A stretch of DNA of 64,000 nt from Sceloporus undulatus (taxonomy: Eukaryota > Chordata > Lepidosauria > Squamata > Phrynosomatidae). The stretch spans positions 124,948,305 to 125,012,304 of the forward strand of contig NC_056523.1 of the NCBI RefSeq assembly GCF_019175285.1, read 5' to 3'. Of the stretch, positions 50,845 to 61,088 are shown piece after piece (within the stretch, counting starts at the first letter, position 1; each line of letters begins with the position of its first letter). Under the pieces are notes generated by a model. That model had not been told where the DNA came from, did not search any database, and was given only the letters and a program-made list of their open reading frames with translations. Both the position numbers and the translations under genes were made by a program.

Positions 50845-50975
50845 CCCCTGAGTCCCTCTGACTAGAGCCAGGCTACAGAGCAACCAATCCTGTTTGGATG
50901 GAGCCACATTAACAGCCAATCAGAGAGAGGACAGTGGTCGAACTCCGCCCTCAGGAAAAGCTCAGCCAACTCTCC
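50750..50975. promoter_or_regulatory. Duplicated CCAAT-containing module with CT repeat
   Basis: AGCCAATCAGAGAGAGGAC occurs at about 50756 and again about 158 bases later at 50914. Each is followed by a GTGGTCG...CCGCCCTCAG stretch, so the unit is an imperfect tandem duplication. A (CT)n run lies between them at about 50809-50841. Another CCAAT (CAACCAATCC) is near 50880. A role in DDX39A transcription or in a divergent transcript is possible but not shown. Confidence 0.45.
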
Positions 50976-50980
50976 TGGCT

Positions 50981-51135
50981 CAGTGCTAGGGAATTCTGGG
51001 AATTGTAGTTTGTTGTGACACCAGAGTTTGCTGAGAGAGAAGGTTAAATGTCTCCGAAAACTAGAATTCCCAGGATTCCCTAGCACTGAGCCATGGCAAT
51101 TAAAAGGGTGTCAAACTGGATTTATTTCTGCAGTG
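50981..51135. mobile_element. Palindromic hAT-like MITE
   Basis: CAGTGCTAGGGAATTCTGGG and CCCAGGATTCCCTAGCACTG are inverted arms, then AAGGGTGTCAAACTGGATTT, ATTTCTGCAGTGCGG. Relatives at 54659-54775, 52695-52790 and 13005-13080. Confidence 0.75.
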
Positions 51136-51225
51136 CGGTTGCAGCCGAACACGTTTCTATTTGGCACAAAGCTTCCTGGACCCCCTTCATGTTAAAATAA
51201 ACATATTTGGTGTGATGTGGGGGTA

Positions 51226-52589
51226 GGGTTGCCATAAGCCGGCTGCTGGAGGGACAATCCCGCTTTTTCGCCACTAGGGGGCGTCCCTGCACGGTTTTGT
51301 CATTGACCCATGTTTTTCCCGGGTCGAGGAGGTTGCTGCTGCTGTGGCGGCGGCGGCTGCCGTCGCGCACAGCTGCCTCTGGGGCTGCCACCCCCAATGC
51401 AGCCTTTGCCGGCTGCCAGCGCTTCTCTTTGCCCTGCTGCGTGCCCTTTCAGGGCCACACGCAGGGCTAAGCAGGAGGAGCTCCTCCTCCTGAGGGCAGG
51501 CTGGCAGAGCAAGGGTTGAACAGCCTGCCCCTGCTGCAGGCCAGAGCCTGTGAGTGCTGGCAGGGGGCGGGGCTGTTCCAGCCCCAGTCTGCCCCCATTG
51601 GCCAGCCAGCCAGCCTCAGGAGGAGGAGCTCCTCCTCTGTTTGGTCCCCACGTGGACCGGTCCCAGCAAGGCAGCAGAGGGGAGAGGGCCATTTCCTTTG
51701 GCACTGAGGTGAGGATGATGCGGGACACTCGAGGGATGATGATGAGGAAGAGGAGGAGAAGGAGGAGGTGCATGGCCCTTGTGTATTTTTCTAATATTTT
51801 TTTCCCCCAAGTCTATTTTTTGTGTATTTTTTCTGCTTTTAATGCTAACAAGTTTGCTTTCTTTTAACACTGTTAGTGATGATGATGGTGGTGATATTGA
51901 TATCAGTCAGCTTCATAGGCCTGTGCCCACTGTTTTTGAAGCCGAGACAGTGTGACTTTCCAAAGTGCCTTTTCTGTGTGTTTTTTCTCCTTTTAATGCT
52001 GATTATGATGAAACCTCTGAGGCATGGCCAATGTAATTTGCTCTGATTTTTACATACTCATGCGCAGTGAAGAAAAACCAAAGTACCTTGACCAAGTACA
52101 CACTCCTGAGAAGTATAGTTGGTGCAAGACACCAGGGGGTTGGACTGGATGGCCCTTGCGGTCTCTTCCAACTCTATGATTCTATGAAACCGAGGGCAAA
52201 TCCACTTTTTGTTTAACCACCATGACATGTTCGATATGCATAGCCATGTTAACCCATGTTCAGTGTTAAACCCAAAGGGTTTGGTTATGGAATAAGCTTC
52301 TGAAATATGCAAGAGGCCATGTTAAGTAAAGACATGTGAAATGCCCAAATGTGCTGTCGTGTGTTTTGGAATGAGGAGGGGGGGTGGTTTGGCCAGAAAG
52401 GGAAGTACATTTCTGCCATCAGTCTAGGAATAATGCCAAAATGTCCTCCATTTTGAGCATGTCTAAGAAACATGCATTTATGTTAACATATTTTAAAAAT
52501 AATCATTTTTTTTCATGTGCCCTCCATTTTTAAAAAATATGCCCTACATTTGTCCCGGTTTGGATTTCCTGACTTATGGCAACCCTATG
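51226..52589 (+). mobile_element. GC-rich non-autonomous hAT-like transposon, copy 1
   Basis: Ends TAGGGTTGCCATAAG and CTTATGGCAACCCTA are perfect inverted repeats. Flanks both read TGTGGGGG, an 8-base target-site duplication as in hAT elements. The left half is CpG-rich (GCTGCTGCTGTGGCGGCGGC), the right half AT-rich (GCCCTCCATTTTTAAAAAAT). A CR1 3' end (52125-52192) is nested inside. No transposase. A second copy in opposite orientation is at 61.09-62.33 kb. Confidence 0.82.
52125..52192 (+). mobile_element. CR1 LINE 3' end fragment
   Basis: GGTTGGACTGGATGGCCC, GGTCTCTTCCAACTCTATG and ATTCTATGAAAC mark a CR1 3' terminus. It lies inside the hAT-like element. Confidence 0.9.
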
Positions 52590-52694
52590 TGGGGGGGATT
52601 TGGTGTGTTTTGGTCAAACGTGCAGGGAAATATCTTTGAGGCTTGTTGGCAACACTGGGTTGCTTTTCTATGGACAGTGGGGGCATAGGCTGCG

Positions 52695-52792
52695 TCCACA
52701 CTGGAGAAATAACCTGGTTTGGCAACGCTTTAACTGCCCTGGCTCAAAGCTATGGAATTCTGGGAGTTGAAGTTTGAAGTTTGTTGTGTGAG
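52695..52792 (+). mobile_element. hAT-like MITE fragment
   Basis: TCCACACTGGAGAAATAACC, GCTTTAACTGCCCTGGCTC and GGAATTCTGGGAGTTGAAG are one arm of the family seen at 50981-51135. Confidence 0.6.
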
Positions 52793-52920
52793 AATTCTCT
52801 GAAGATGCCAGCCACAGAGGCTGGCGAATCGTCAGGAAGAAACTCTTCCAGAACACAGCCACATAGCCCAAAAACCCACAAAAAACTATGGATGCCGGCC
52901 ATGAAAGCCTTCAAGTTCAC
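52793..52920 (+). ncRNA. Repeat arm with hammerhead-ribozyme-like core
   Basis: From 52799: CTGAAGA, then stem GCCAGCC/GGCTGGC with loop ACAGA, then GAATC and GTC at 52831-52833. This has the order and spacing of a hammerhead: CUGANGA, stem II, GAA, minimal stem III, cleavage GUC. Stem III shows one deviation (T for A after GAA). The flank continues AGAACACAGCCACATAGCCC to CATGAAAGCCTTCAAGTTCAC. Activity is not known. Confidence 0.45.
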
Positions 52921-53539
52921 ATGGCTTATTTAGCTGCAGCATCTCCAGAAGAAAATACCTCCAAATTACTGGGGCCCAGATTTCAATGTGAACCAAGCTT
53001 TTATAGTACTTTGGACAAAGAAAACCAGAAATTACATTTCATTGGTTACATATGAATTAAAACATATACACCCCCTTCGCCCTCATTGGATGGTCATTCA
53101 TACGTCTGACCTGCGTTTCTCTACCCATCATGATACCCTTCAATCAAACTATTACCTATAGGTTTTTCTTTTACTGCCTCCAACTGTCCTGTATTACATT
53201 CTTTTGTTCTGAATATTAGCTTAAAGCAGGAACCACTTCAGGGCCCTTGCATTCCAGAGCCAAGGATTTGACATGACCTGATGTCCACCATCCTGGCAAC
53301 CCTTGCCCTCCATACATTTCAGTACTTTTTGAGCATAGTAAAATTCCACTTTAAGTGTACCCTCTATATTTCAGCCTTTCAGCTAGGAGGAATCTCAAAA
53401 CACCCTCCATTATAAGAAACAGGAATCTATATTTATATGAGTGTTTTTAGCTTTTATTTTGTAGTGTTCTTTTTTTCTTGAACGTCTTAAATTTTGCAAT
53501 ACCTTTCCCTCCTTTGTGGTTAGGACATCTGGTCACCCT

Positions 53540-53625
53540 GCACAGATCAGGATTCGAACCCTCCTCTCTCCAAAGTCCAGTCTAGCCATCAACCCACTAC
53601 AGCACACTGGCTCTATACATTTCAT
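53540..53625 (-). mobile_element. tRNA-derived SINE head fragment
   Basis: AGGATTCGAACCCTCCTC, the reversed B-box, and CACTACAGCACACTGGCTC, the reversed head, are present. Confidence 0.65.
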
Positions 53626-53634
53626 GTTATTATT

Positions 53635-53751
53635 TTGCTGGTGGCGAATGCTGGCGAAACGTCAGGAATAAACTCTTCTAGAGCATGGCCACATAGCCCA
53701 AAAAACCCACAAAAAAATATGGATGCTGGCCATGAAAGCCTTCAGCTTCAC
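53635..53751 (+). ncRNA. Repeat arm with 3' half of hammerhead-like core
   Basis: GCTGGCGAAACGTCAGG at 53650-53666 carries GAAAC and GUC in intact form, but the 5' half is cut off. Flank AGAGCATGGCCACATAGCCC to CATGAAAGCCTTCAGCTTCAC identifies the family. Confidence 0.45.
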
Positions 53752-53759
53752 ATTTCATA

Positions 53760-54650
53760 CTCTGTGCCTAAAGCAGGGGGTAGTAGCAAATGCTCAAGTC
53801 TACTAAGATCATGCTACCAACTTCTTTCAGTTAGTCTCAAAGGTGTTGCAATGTCCCTTTGCATACTTATTTTTCAGACAAAGATGGCTGTGTCTTTGAA
53901 TTCTACGTTTACGATATCACTGCAGACAAAGCTTTGAAAAGATTGTTAAAATTCCACAAGCTTTACACACTTAGAAACACTTCAGCAAGCAGAGGAGTTG
54001 AATCACTTCACTTTTCTATCCCATAACAATAAGTTCTATTTCAGTGTGGCTTCAGGATCACATGAATCTGTCAGCAGAGTCCTTTCTGGTCGCAAAACAA
54101 TACATATGCCCATTATACATTTGCTTACTGGTATATTCTTGTTACTGATTTCTGATTTTTAATTGTTTGAACATTAGAGAGACCTGTATATTTTAGAAAG
54201 CTTTGCTCACCATAACAAATTACAGGAAAGTTCTAGCCATTAATAGGTCTGCTCTAGACATCAAACAGTGTAGTCCTGTCTGTGTTGGGATACCTTTGGA
54301 CTTGGCTGCTGAAGCATGAAATAGAAAAGCTGAACTACAAACTAGCATGGCCTTGATCCTTTGCTGTTGCTGCTGCTTATGTTGTGGGATGAAACAATTC
54401 CACAGAATGCAAGGTCTAGCAGTGAGTATTTCTGCCATCATTAACATGCATTTATTTGTAGATTTTATTATGGCCCTTTCTTTTCATGTTTCATGTTATT
54501 ATTTGTGAAACATATTCAAGGAAAGCTGTGTTGGCTGTGAAACAAAATGCAACAAAATCTTTGCCTAAGAAAGGGGGCTATGGCACCACAAAGGACAGAG
54601 ACATGGAAGTATGTAAAGAGATCTTGTAGCACCTTTGAGACAAAGATGCA
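53760..54650. other. Intergenic, unclassified repeat bits
   Basis: Fragments at 53820-53910 (AGTCTCAAAGGTGTTGCAATG) and 54605-54650 (GATCTTGTAGCACCTTTGAGAC) read as reverse complements of one interspersed family that I cannot name; a similar phrase is at 20600-20640. No gene. Confidence 0.4.
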
Positions 54651-54658
54651 AAACACAC

Positions 54659-54775
54659 TGCAAAAATAATCCAGTTTGAGATTGCTTTGACACCTCTGGG
54701 TCAATACTAGGAATTCAGGGAGCTGTAGTTTTGTGAGACATTTAGCCTTCTCTGTCTGTCAGAGTTCTCTGGTGT
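54659..54775 (+). mobile_element. hAT-like MITE
   Basis: TGCAAAAATAATCCAGTTTG, TAGGAATTCAGGGAGCTGTAG and GTCAGAGTTCTCTGGTG are the family features, one orientation. Relative of 50981-51135. Confidence 0.7.
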
Positions 54776-55115
54776 CCTTAGGATGTCCCATTTTGAAAAA
54801 GGGGCGTTTCTTCCAGACGCCCCTTACCCTATTACAGACAGAGTCTGTAACAAATGGCAGCGGCCGTTCCACATGGCCGCCGCCATTTTGACATAGTGGA
54901 CGCTCTGCGTCCGCACGTTGCGGCCCGGAAGTGACGCCGTGAGTGCACGCTTTGGCACTTGCAGCATTTCTTCCAGGTTGCTCGAAGGAGCGCGATTTTC
55001 GCGCTCCTTCTTTGCAGCGCGGAGGAGTCACGCGGTTTGGCTGCTGTGACTCCTCAGCGCTGCAACCGGCAGCGGCCTGAGACTGCCCCTTTTGGGTGGT
55101 CTGTAACGGGCCTCA
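54776..55115. mobile_element. GC-rich MITE, relative of 27211-27586
   Basis: AATGGCAGCGGCCGTTCCAC, CGGAAGTGACGCCGTGAGTGC and the end TTTTGGGTGGTCTGTAACGG match the intron-6 MITE. GC content mimics a CpG island but the block is transposon. Confidence 0.65.
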
Positions 55116-55756
55116 GTTTCCACATAGCCAAGAAGGGAAGTGACCTCTGCTTGCACTGAGATCACTCCTAGCCAACTTATCTACAATAGAAACAACTTCT
55201 GATACAAAATGAAGACCATTGACTCCTGTATGATTTTTAAACATCTTTTGCCTGATGAAGAAGCCAATGGAGCTTCAAAAGCTTTCATGATGTCTTTTGT
55301 GTTTTTAGTTGGTCCAAAAAAAGGTATCACTGCTTTGTGGGGTCTGAATTTTGTGTTATTTTCATTTGTGTATATCTGAGTACATACTTACAACTAATAA
55401 AAACCTGTACAGCCTCACTTTGCCACTAGATGGCAGAGCCATTCTACACCTGTTTTTCTGCTTGCCCTTCTCTGACTCAGCATTTCTGCTCTCAGTCCTC
55501 CCAACCCAAGGTTTAACCAGGACTTCTTGGACACAAATATTTTAATGTTAGCAACTCCTGTGTACCTGCAGTAAATCTGTGCTGATCACTCCTAGCCTGG
55601 GGCCCTTGAAATATTACAGTTGTAACATGTGCAGCCTTTCTGATTTGCGTAGCCTCATGTTACCTTTGTAACTTTGGAGTTTAATGTGTGGAATTTCAAA
55701 TTGTTTTAGCTAAATGCTATTATTATTTGGTCAATCCTGAGTCATGATGACCCTTG

Positions 55757-55985
55757 TATCTGTGGCCGGCATCTTCAGAGAATGCTTGCCTGGAAAAAGT
55801 GGGTCTATATATACTGTGTGAGCCTGGGAATGCAGGAGTGATTTGCATGTGTATTGTTCTGTTACTGATGGCTGGCCTCAGGCTGGGAGGCTAATGCAAA
55901 AGAGGAGGCTGGTGAAACGTCAGGAAGAAAATTTTCTAGAACATGGCCACATAGCCCGAAAAACCCACAAAAAACCCATATATCT
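55757..55985. ncRNA. Foldback repeat carrying the two halves of a hammerhead-like core
   Basis: On the minus strand 55778-55757 reads CTGAAGATGCCGGCCACAGA, the 5' half. On the plus strand 55909-55923 reads GGCTGGTGAAACGTCAGG-like, the 3' half with intact GAAAC and GTC. Between them is GC/AT-mixed sequence. Same family as 49.1, 52.8 and 53.6 kb. Confidence 0.4.
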
Positions 55986-56029
55986 TTTTTTTTTAGGATC
56001 CTGTCTAGATCTTTCATAGCTGCCTTTCC

Positions 56030-56400
56030 CATTCTTAATCTTCTGATTTCTTGACTGCAGTCTCTGTTCTGATCAATGTTTGATCCAAATACAGGAACTC
56101 TCCAACTATTTTGATTTCCTCATTTTCTAGGTTGAATTTATGTATCCCTTCTTTGGTCATTATTTTTATTTTCTTTATGTTCAGCATCAAGCTTTTTGAT
56201 CTTCCTTTGATCTTCCTTATTAATTTTTCCAAATTTGTGATGTTTTCTGCTAGTAATATGGTGTTGTCCACATATCTTAGATTGTTGATGTTTCTTCCTC
56301 CTACCTTTATTCCTCCTTCTTCTGAGTCTAAACCTACTTTTCTTATGATATTCTCTGCATACAAGTTGAACAAATAGGGTGACAGAATTCAGCCTTGCCT
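56030..56400 (-). mobile_element. RTE/BovB-type LINE remnant (reverse transcriptase)
   Basis: The minus frame reads MFNLYAENIIRKVGLDSEEG, GRNINNLRYVDNTILLAENI and LMLNIKKIKIMT, matching the RTE/BovB palm and thumb (typical RYADDTTLLAE, LNIKKTKIM). The catalytic YADD is YVDN here, so it is inactive. 112 codons remain open. Confidence 0.8.
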
Positions 56401-56409
56401 GACCCCTTT

Positions 56410-57060
56410 GACAACTAACAACAAATCTTTCTCCAGATTCTGTTCCAACACAACACTCTTTTCTGAGTATAGATTTATCATTGGGATTATCAGACTATCA
56501 TCGGGACTATCAGCCTCTTGTCCCCAGTACAGAGTTATCATCAGTTACTATCAGATAAGGGAGCACTCCCATGACTTTAAGAGCCATCCATAGCTTTTTG
56601 TGATCTATGCAGTCAGATGCATTGGTTCCAATTTTGCATTGGCTGCCAATGGGTTTCTGTAAATAGTTAAAATGCATGTTTAAAATCTGTTGATGACTTT
56701 TTTTTTTAAATGATTGTTTTTATCTTGATGGTGAGGTTTTTTTTTTAAAGGTTGTATTTTATTTCTGTGGCTAGGTTCCCTTAGACCTTATTATTAATTA
56801 ATGGCACATTTATAATTAACCATCTGGGATCTGCATAGTTGACTCAATTTTTATGTGCCTTTAAGTAGCCCATGTGTAGGCAAGGAATACTCATAAGTAT
56901 TTCCCCCTAACACACACAGACTGCTCACTAAAGTTCATTAAAGCAGAAAAGTTGAAAATTTTGCTCTCTAGATGTTTGAGACCTCAACTCCCAAAACCCT
57001 AACTAGCAGGGTCAGTAGGTTGTGTTCTAAAACATCTGTTCTCCATCCATGATTTTTATT
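56410..57060. other. Intergenic, nothing recognised
   Basis: AT-rich sequence. The start may continue the RTE/BovB remnant (GTCAGATGCATTGGTTCC near 56612). Confidence 0.4.
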
Positions 57061-57061
57061 T

Positions 57062-57258
57062 TTTGTCATTGTGTGCTCTCAAGTAATGGAGACCCTATCA
57101 CTGAGTTTTCTTGGCAAGATTTGTTCAGTGGGGGGTTGCCCTTGCTTCTCAGGCTGAGAGAGGATGTCTTGTCCAAGGGCACACAGTGGATTTCCATGGC
57201 TGAAAAGCAGGGATTCAAAACTTGATCTCCAGAATCCTAGTCCAGCCCTCAAAGCTCT
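57062..57258 (-). mobile_element. tRNA-derived SINE, degraded
   Basis: TTGTGTGCTCTCAAGTAATGG, TTTTCTTGGCAAGATTTG, CCATGGCTGAAAAGCAGGG and CCTAGTCCAGCCCTC are the reversed tail, body and head of the ACA-tailed SINE. Confidence 0.7.
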
Positions 57259-57709
57259 ATCTGTGCATTAAAGAGATTCTGTTCAAGCTCCCATGACTGC
57301 AGGGATTTCAGTAGTAGATGGGATCTGTGGCTACCTTTACTAAGCTGCATTAGTTCCTCCTCAGAAATGTGCAAATGGCTACAAATCTGTAGGCTTCTTC
57401 ATGGCACTGCAGACATAGTTGTGTATCATTTGGAGTCAACTTTGTCTTAATTTTTTAGATTTGCTGTTCTATTTTTTGTTTGTTTGCTTAATAAAGTTTT
57501 TTATGCTTCTTGGTAGCATTTGTTTTTAGATAGTTTTATATTTCTTATTTTGTGGCATCTTAGATATTAAAAATATGAATCAGTGAATGAATAAGAAAAA
57601 ATTGGAGCTGAGGGGAGATACTGACCACTCCACATCCTTCCACATACTAGCAAAGCTGCTCTACATCAGGATCAAGACTGGAAATAGCCACCAGTATTAA
57701 AAAAAAATG

Positions 57710-57962
57710 TGTAAAAACAGAATATATTGCTTTATTCATGAAGTTAGACCATACACTTGTTTGAAAACAATCCAACATTTTTGGGGATCTCTCCTCCAGA
57801 GACATGGATCAGCCCTGAGCCATGAGCCAGATGGTTAGAGATTAGAAGGAAGTGGGAACAAGAAGAATGTGCCCTCAGAAGGAAATAAAGCCCTAAATTG
57901 CTAAGATTATACATTTAGCCTGTGTTCAGTAACTGGCCATCATGAAGTGTCTCCGGCTGTCC
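57710..57962 (-). other. Candidate terminal exon of an unrecognised gene
   Basis: On the minus strand a very strong acceptor (TTTTCTTTCTTTCAG) ends at 57963, and an AATAAA poly(A) signal lies at 57736-57731. Between them is no long open frame, so this would be a 3' untranslated exon. It pairs with the candidate exon at 58392-58539. No product recognised. Confidence 0.3.
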
Positions 57963-58391
57963 CTGAAAGAAAGAAAATTGGACTTCAGCTCTGTCCCACA
58001 GCAGCATGTAAGAGAGATCACAAGGGTCTTCACATGTCTGTGATATGTTTGATCTTGACAGGGATCAGTGGCCAGCTGTGGGAAACCAGTAGCAGTGGCC
58101 ACTAACTTTTAAAAATATATATATTTCAAATTTGTAATGTAATCTAAGAACAGGGTTAAAGAAGCAGAAGTGATGGGGGATCAAGATTATTTTTGGTCCC
58201 TTGGTACCTCAAATCCTAAAGTGAGATAGCTCTACTCTAGCCTAATCTTGCTGTACAACCTAGCACAATGTGCCTACTGATTTAGTATTGGTGATGTTAG
58301 TGGGAAGCAGAGAACTGAGCTTGGTAAAACACAGTTAAGGTATATGGATGGTCTACCATCCATCCATATCCACTTGTTCTTTTGGACTCAC

Positions 58392-58562
<171 letters not shown>

Positions 58563-58797
58563 TCAGTGTTGTCAATTCTGATGGTATTCCTGCTATCCAG
58601 ATATGTTCCCAGGGAGCTCATTCCCCTTGTTTTAATGGACAGTCAACATGACTACAGCATGGCTCTAGATCAGTAGAAAGGAACTATGCAGGGAGGATAT
58701 TTCACTTCTGTGCTTGCCAAAAGCGAATATTTGAAATATCATGAGTGATAAGAAGTGACATGACATCACCTTCACTTTTGGCTGAAAAATGAAAAAC

Positions 58798-58930
58798 CTA
58801 TTATTTATTTATTTATTTATTTCATTTCTATGCCGTCCTTCTCCAAGGAAAGGGACCAAAGGCAGCTCACAAGATAAAAACACTTTAAAACCTTTACTGC
58901 AAAAATGTAAAAACAATTAAAATTAAAATT
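58798..58930 (-). mobile_element. LINE 3' tail with (ATTT)n
   Basis: ATTTATTTATTTATTTATTTC followed by TATGCCGTCCTTCTCCAAGG and AGGCAGCTCACAAG is the reversed 3' end of an L2/CR1-type LINE. Confidence 0.65.
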
Positions 58931-58939
58931 ACCTACATA

Positions 58940-59780
58940 TCTTCCTTTCAGTATTTTTTTTTAAAATTTGGCAAGCTTCCTGAATTTGGGATTTGTAGCA
59001 GGGAATGAACTAAAACTGTCAATTTTTTTGCAGTTTTGTGGCAATTTAAGGGAGATTTATTGCCTGGAAAAAAAAATGGGTGTGTACGTATGTTCTGAGG
59101 GGGCCTAGGAGCTATCAAAAAATAATTGGGGCTATCTGTGGCTTACATTTTGCACTTTCCCACGCTTGCTCTAAATAGACATAAACTATGAGGCATCCCA
59201 ACAGGTGTATGTATAGAATATATTTATCCTAGGCTTTTCCAGTCACTTGTGTTGATGCCTAGTACTAAACTATTACATACTTGTCTCCAACAGAATGTGT
59301 TTCTAATAAAATCAAATCTCCGAAAAGTCACTTTTTGGTAGTACAACTTCCAGAATCTCCCAGCTAAAATGGGAGATTTTGGCTATAATCCAAAAAAGTA
59401 ATAGTAAAAATGTAAATGTAATTTTCCTAAGAGCTTCTCCCTCCAAATAAATAAATATCAGTGTTTGAAATGCCTTTTGCCTGTTTATCATTTCCATGGT
59501 TGCTTCTTTGTTTGTTTTCTTGCAGTCATCATGTACCATCTTTCAGTTATCAGTTGTCAGTCATAATATTGAACCAAACAGCAAGTATAAGCTACATTTG
59601 TTTTTGCCATGCTAAAAATGTGTAGGAAATTACATCCCACTCATTAGAACAGAGGCAGCAGTTTGTAACATATGTTTTAGGTACATTTCATAAAACTTTG
59701 GAAAGCCATCAAATTATAACTGTACTGCGTTCAGGAGCAATCAGTGATAGAGTGTTGTGTGTTCTTTCATTAGTTTTAAA
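58940..59780. other. Intergenic, nothing recognised
   Basis: A MITE-like bit at 59340-59380 (ACTTCCAGAATCTCCCAGC) is the only familiar text. No gene. Confidence 0.4.
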
Positions 59781-59789
59781 TCCTGCCTT

Positions 59790-59985
59790 TTTTCTGTTAT
59801 GCTCAAGACAGCATACATGGCTTTCCTCCCTCCCATGTTCATCTCACAATAGCCTTGTGAGGTAGGTTAGGATGAGAAAGAGTGGCTGACCTAAAATGAG
59901 CTTCATCAGTGGGGACAATGGCCTGGATTTCTCCAATAAAGTCCCAGACCAGCACTCTAACTGCTATATCAGTTTGGTTCTTATG
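59790..59985 (-). mobile_element. tRNA-derived SINE, third type
   Basis: CTCACAATAGCCTTGTGAGG, GTAGGTTAGGATGAGAAAGAG and CAGCACTCTAACTGCTATATC are the reversed parts of the SINE that ends near a LINE-like 3' region. Degraded. Confidence 0.6.
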
Positions 59986-59989
59986 GTTT

Positions 59990-61085
59990 TCATATAATTT
60001 CTTGTAAAAGAAATTAAAAACATAATCTCATGTTTCAGCTGTGTTAAAATTCATGACTATGTGTCTTTGCAGAGCAGGATTTATTTATTTTTCAACATGA
60101 CATACTGAAGGCTATGATAACTTCTGAAAATAAGACACATTTTGCATTTTTGGGGGGTTGACCTAAAGAGGTAAGAGGAAACAGATGCAGAATAAAACAC
60201 CGCCTATCTTGTGTATAACCTGAGAGTTTCAAGATACCAGCAAAGACTGTTTCTCAGTATTCTGATAAGAGCTCATATTTCAGTTTGGGTGAGAAATGCA
60301 TAGACAATACTTTACACTTAGGAGTAATTATGAGAAATCTCCAGTCTCAAAATTTATCAGCATCCCTAGAATATTATATTTCATACATTAGAAACACTTT
60401 GAGGATTGTACCCCCCCCCCTTAAAAGTGTCAACATTTTTTAAAAGTCTGGAAACAATTAGATCCATAGTCTTTTAGAATATGTTCTTTGAGCACTCCTC
60501 AGCAGGTGGGCACCTCAGCATCTCTTAACAGATTATTAAGAAGCTGCCATATGCTGTGCCCTGCTGGGTTGTTGTTAAGATACATATCCACCAATGATAC
60601 AGACATCCAAATAAAGAAAACAGGTTGGCTGTGGAAGAGAGATGAAGCCAATGGTTGGGTTTTTCCCCCTTTTCAACCACACACAGCAAGTGAATATCTA
60701 TTACACCAACATGCCTACCATATAAGGTGGAGAAATTCATTTCTCTCACACCCAAACTGTGAGCCATTTTCCTACAGCTAGGCAACCCTTACATGGATTA
60801 CCAGGATCACAAATACCGCTAAGGTTACTGGTTGTAAAGGCATATACGGTTTTTATACTCTAATCATAGCAAGAGAGTCTGTGGCCAACATAACTCTGTT
60901 TTCATTGTGCTTTTTCATAGGCTGATACCCCAATATTTCTTTTCTTAGCTATGTGACATGATAGGCCAGCCAACCAAGCTATAGCCTACAATCATGCATC
61001 AGTGCAACAAGCACTTTGCTTTGCACTTTGCTGTTATCAGCTGAAGCCACTATTACAGGCTTTATTGTACTTCTGTCATGCACTG
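59990..61085. other. Intergenic, nothing recognised
   Basis: AT-rich, a C run at 60411-60420. Frames at 60488-60785 on both strands are unsupported. Confidence 0.4.
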
Positions 61086-61088
61086 TAC

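Noticed and set aside
51300-51870. Possible first exon of PKN1 or another + strand gene in the CpG-rich block
   Set aside because: The block is internal to a hAT-like transposon with a second copy at 61-62 kb, and no PKN1 N-terminal sequence is readable.
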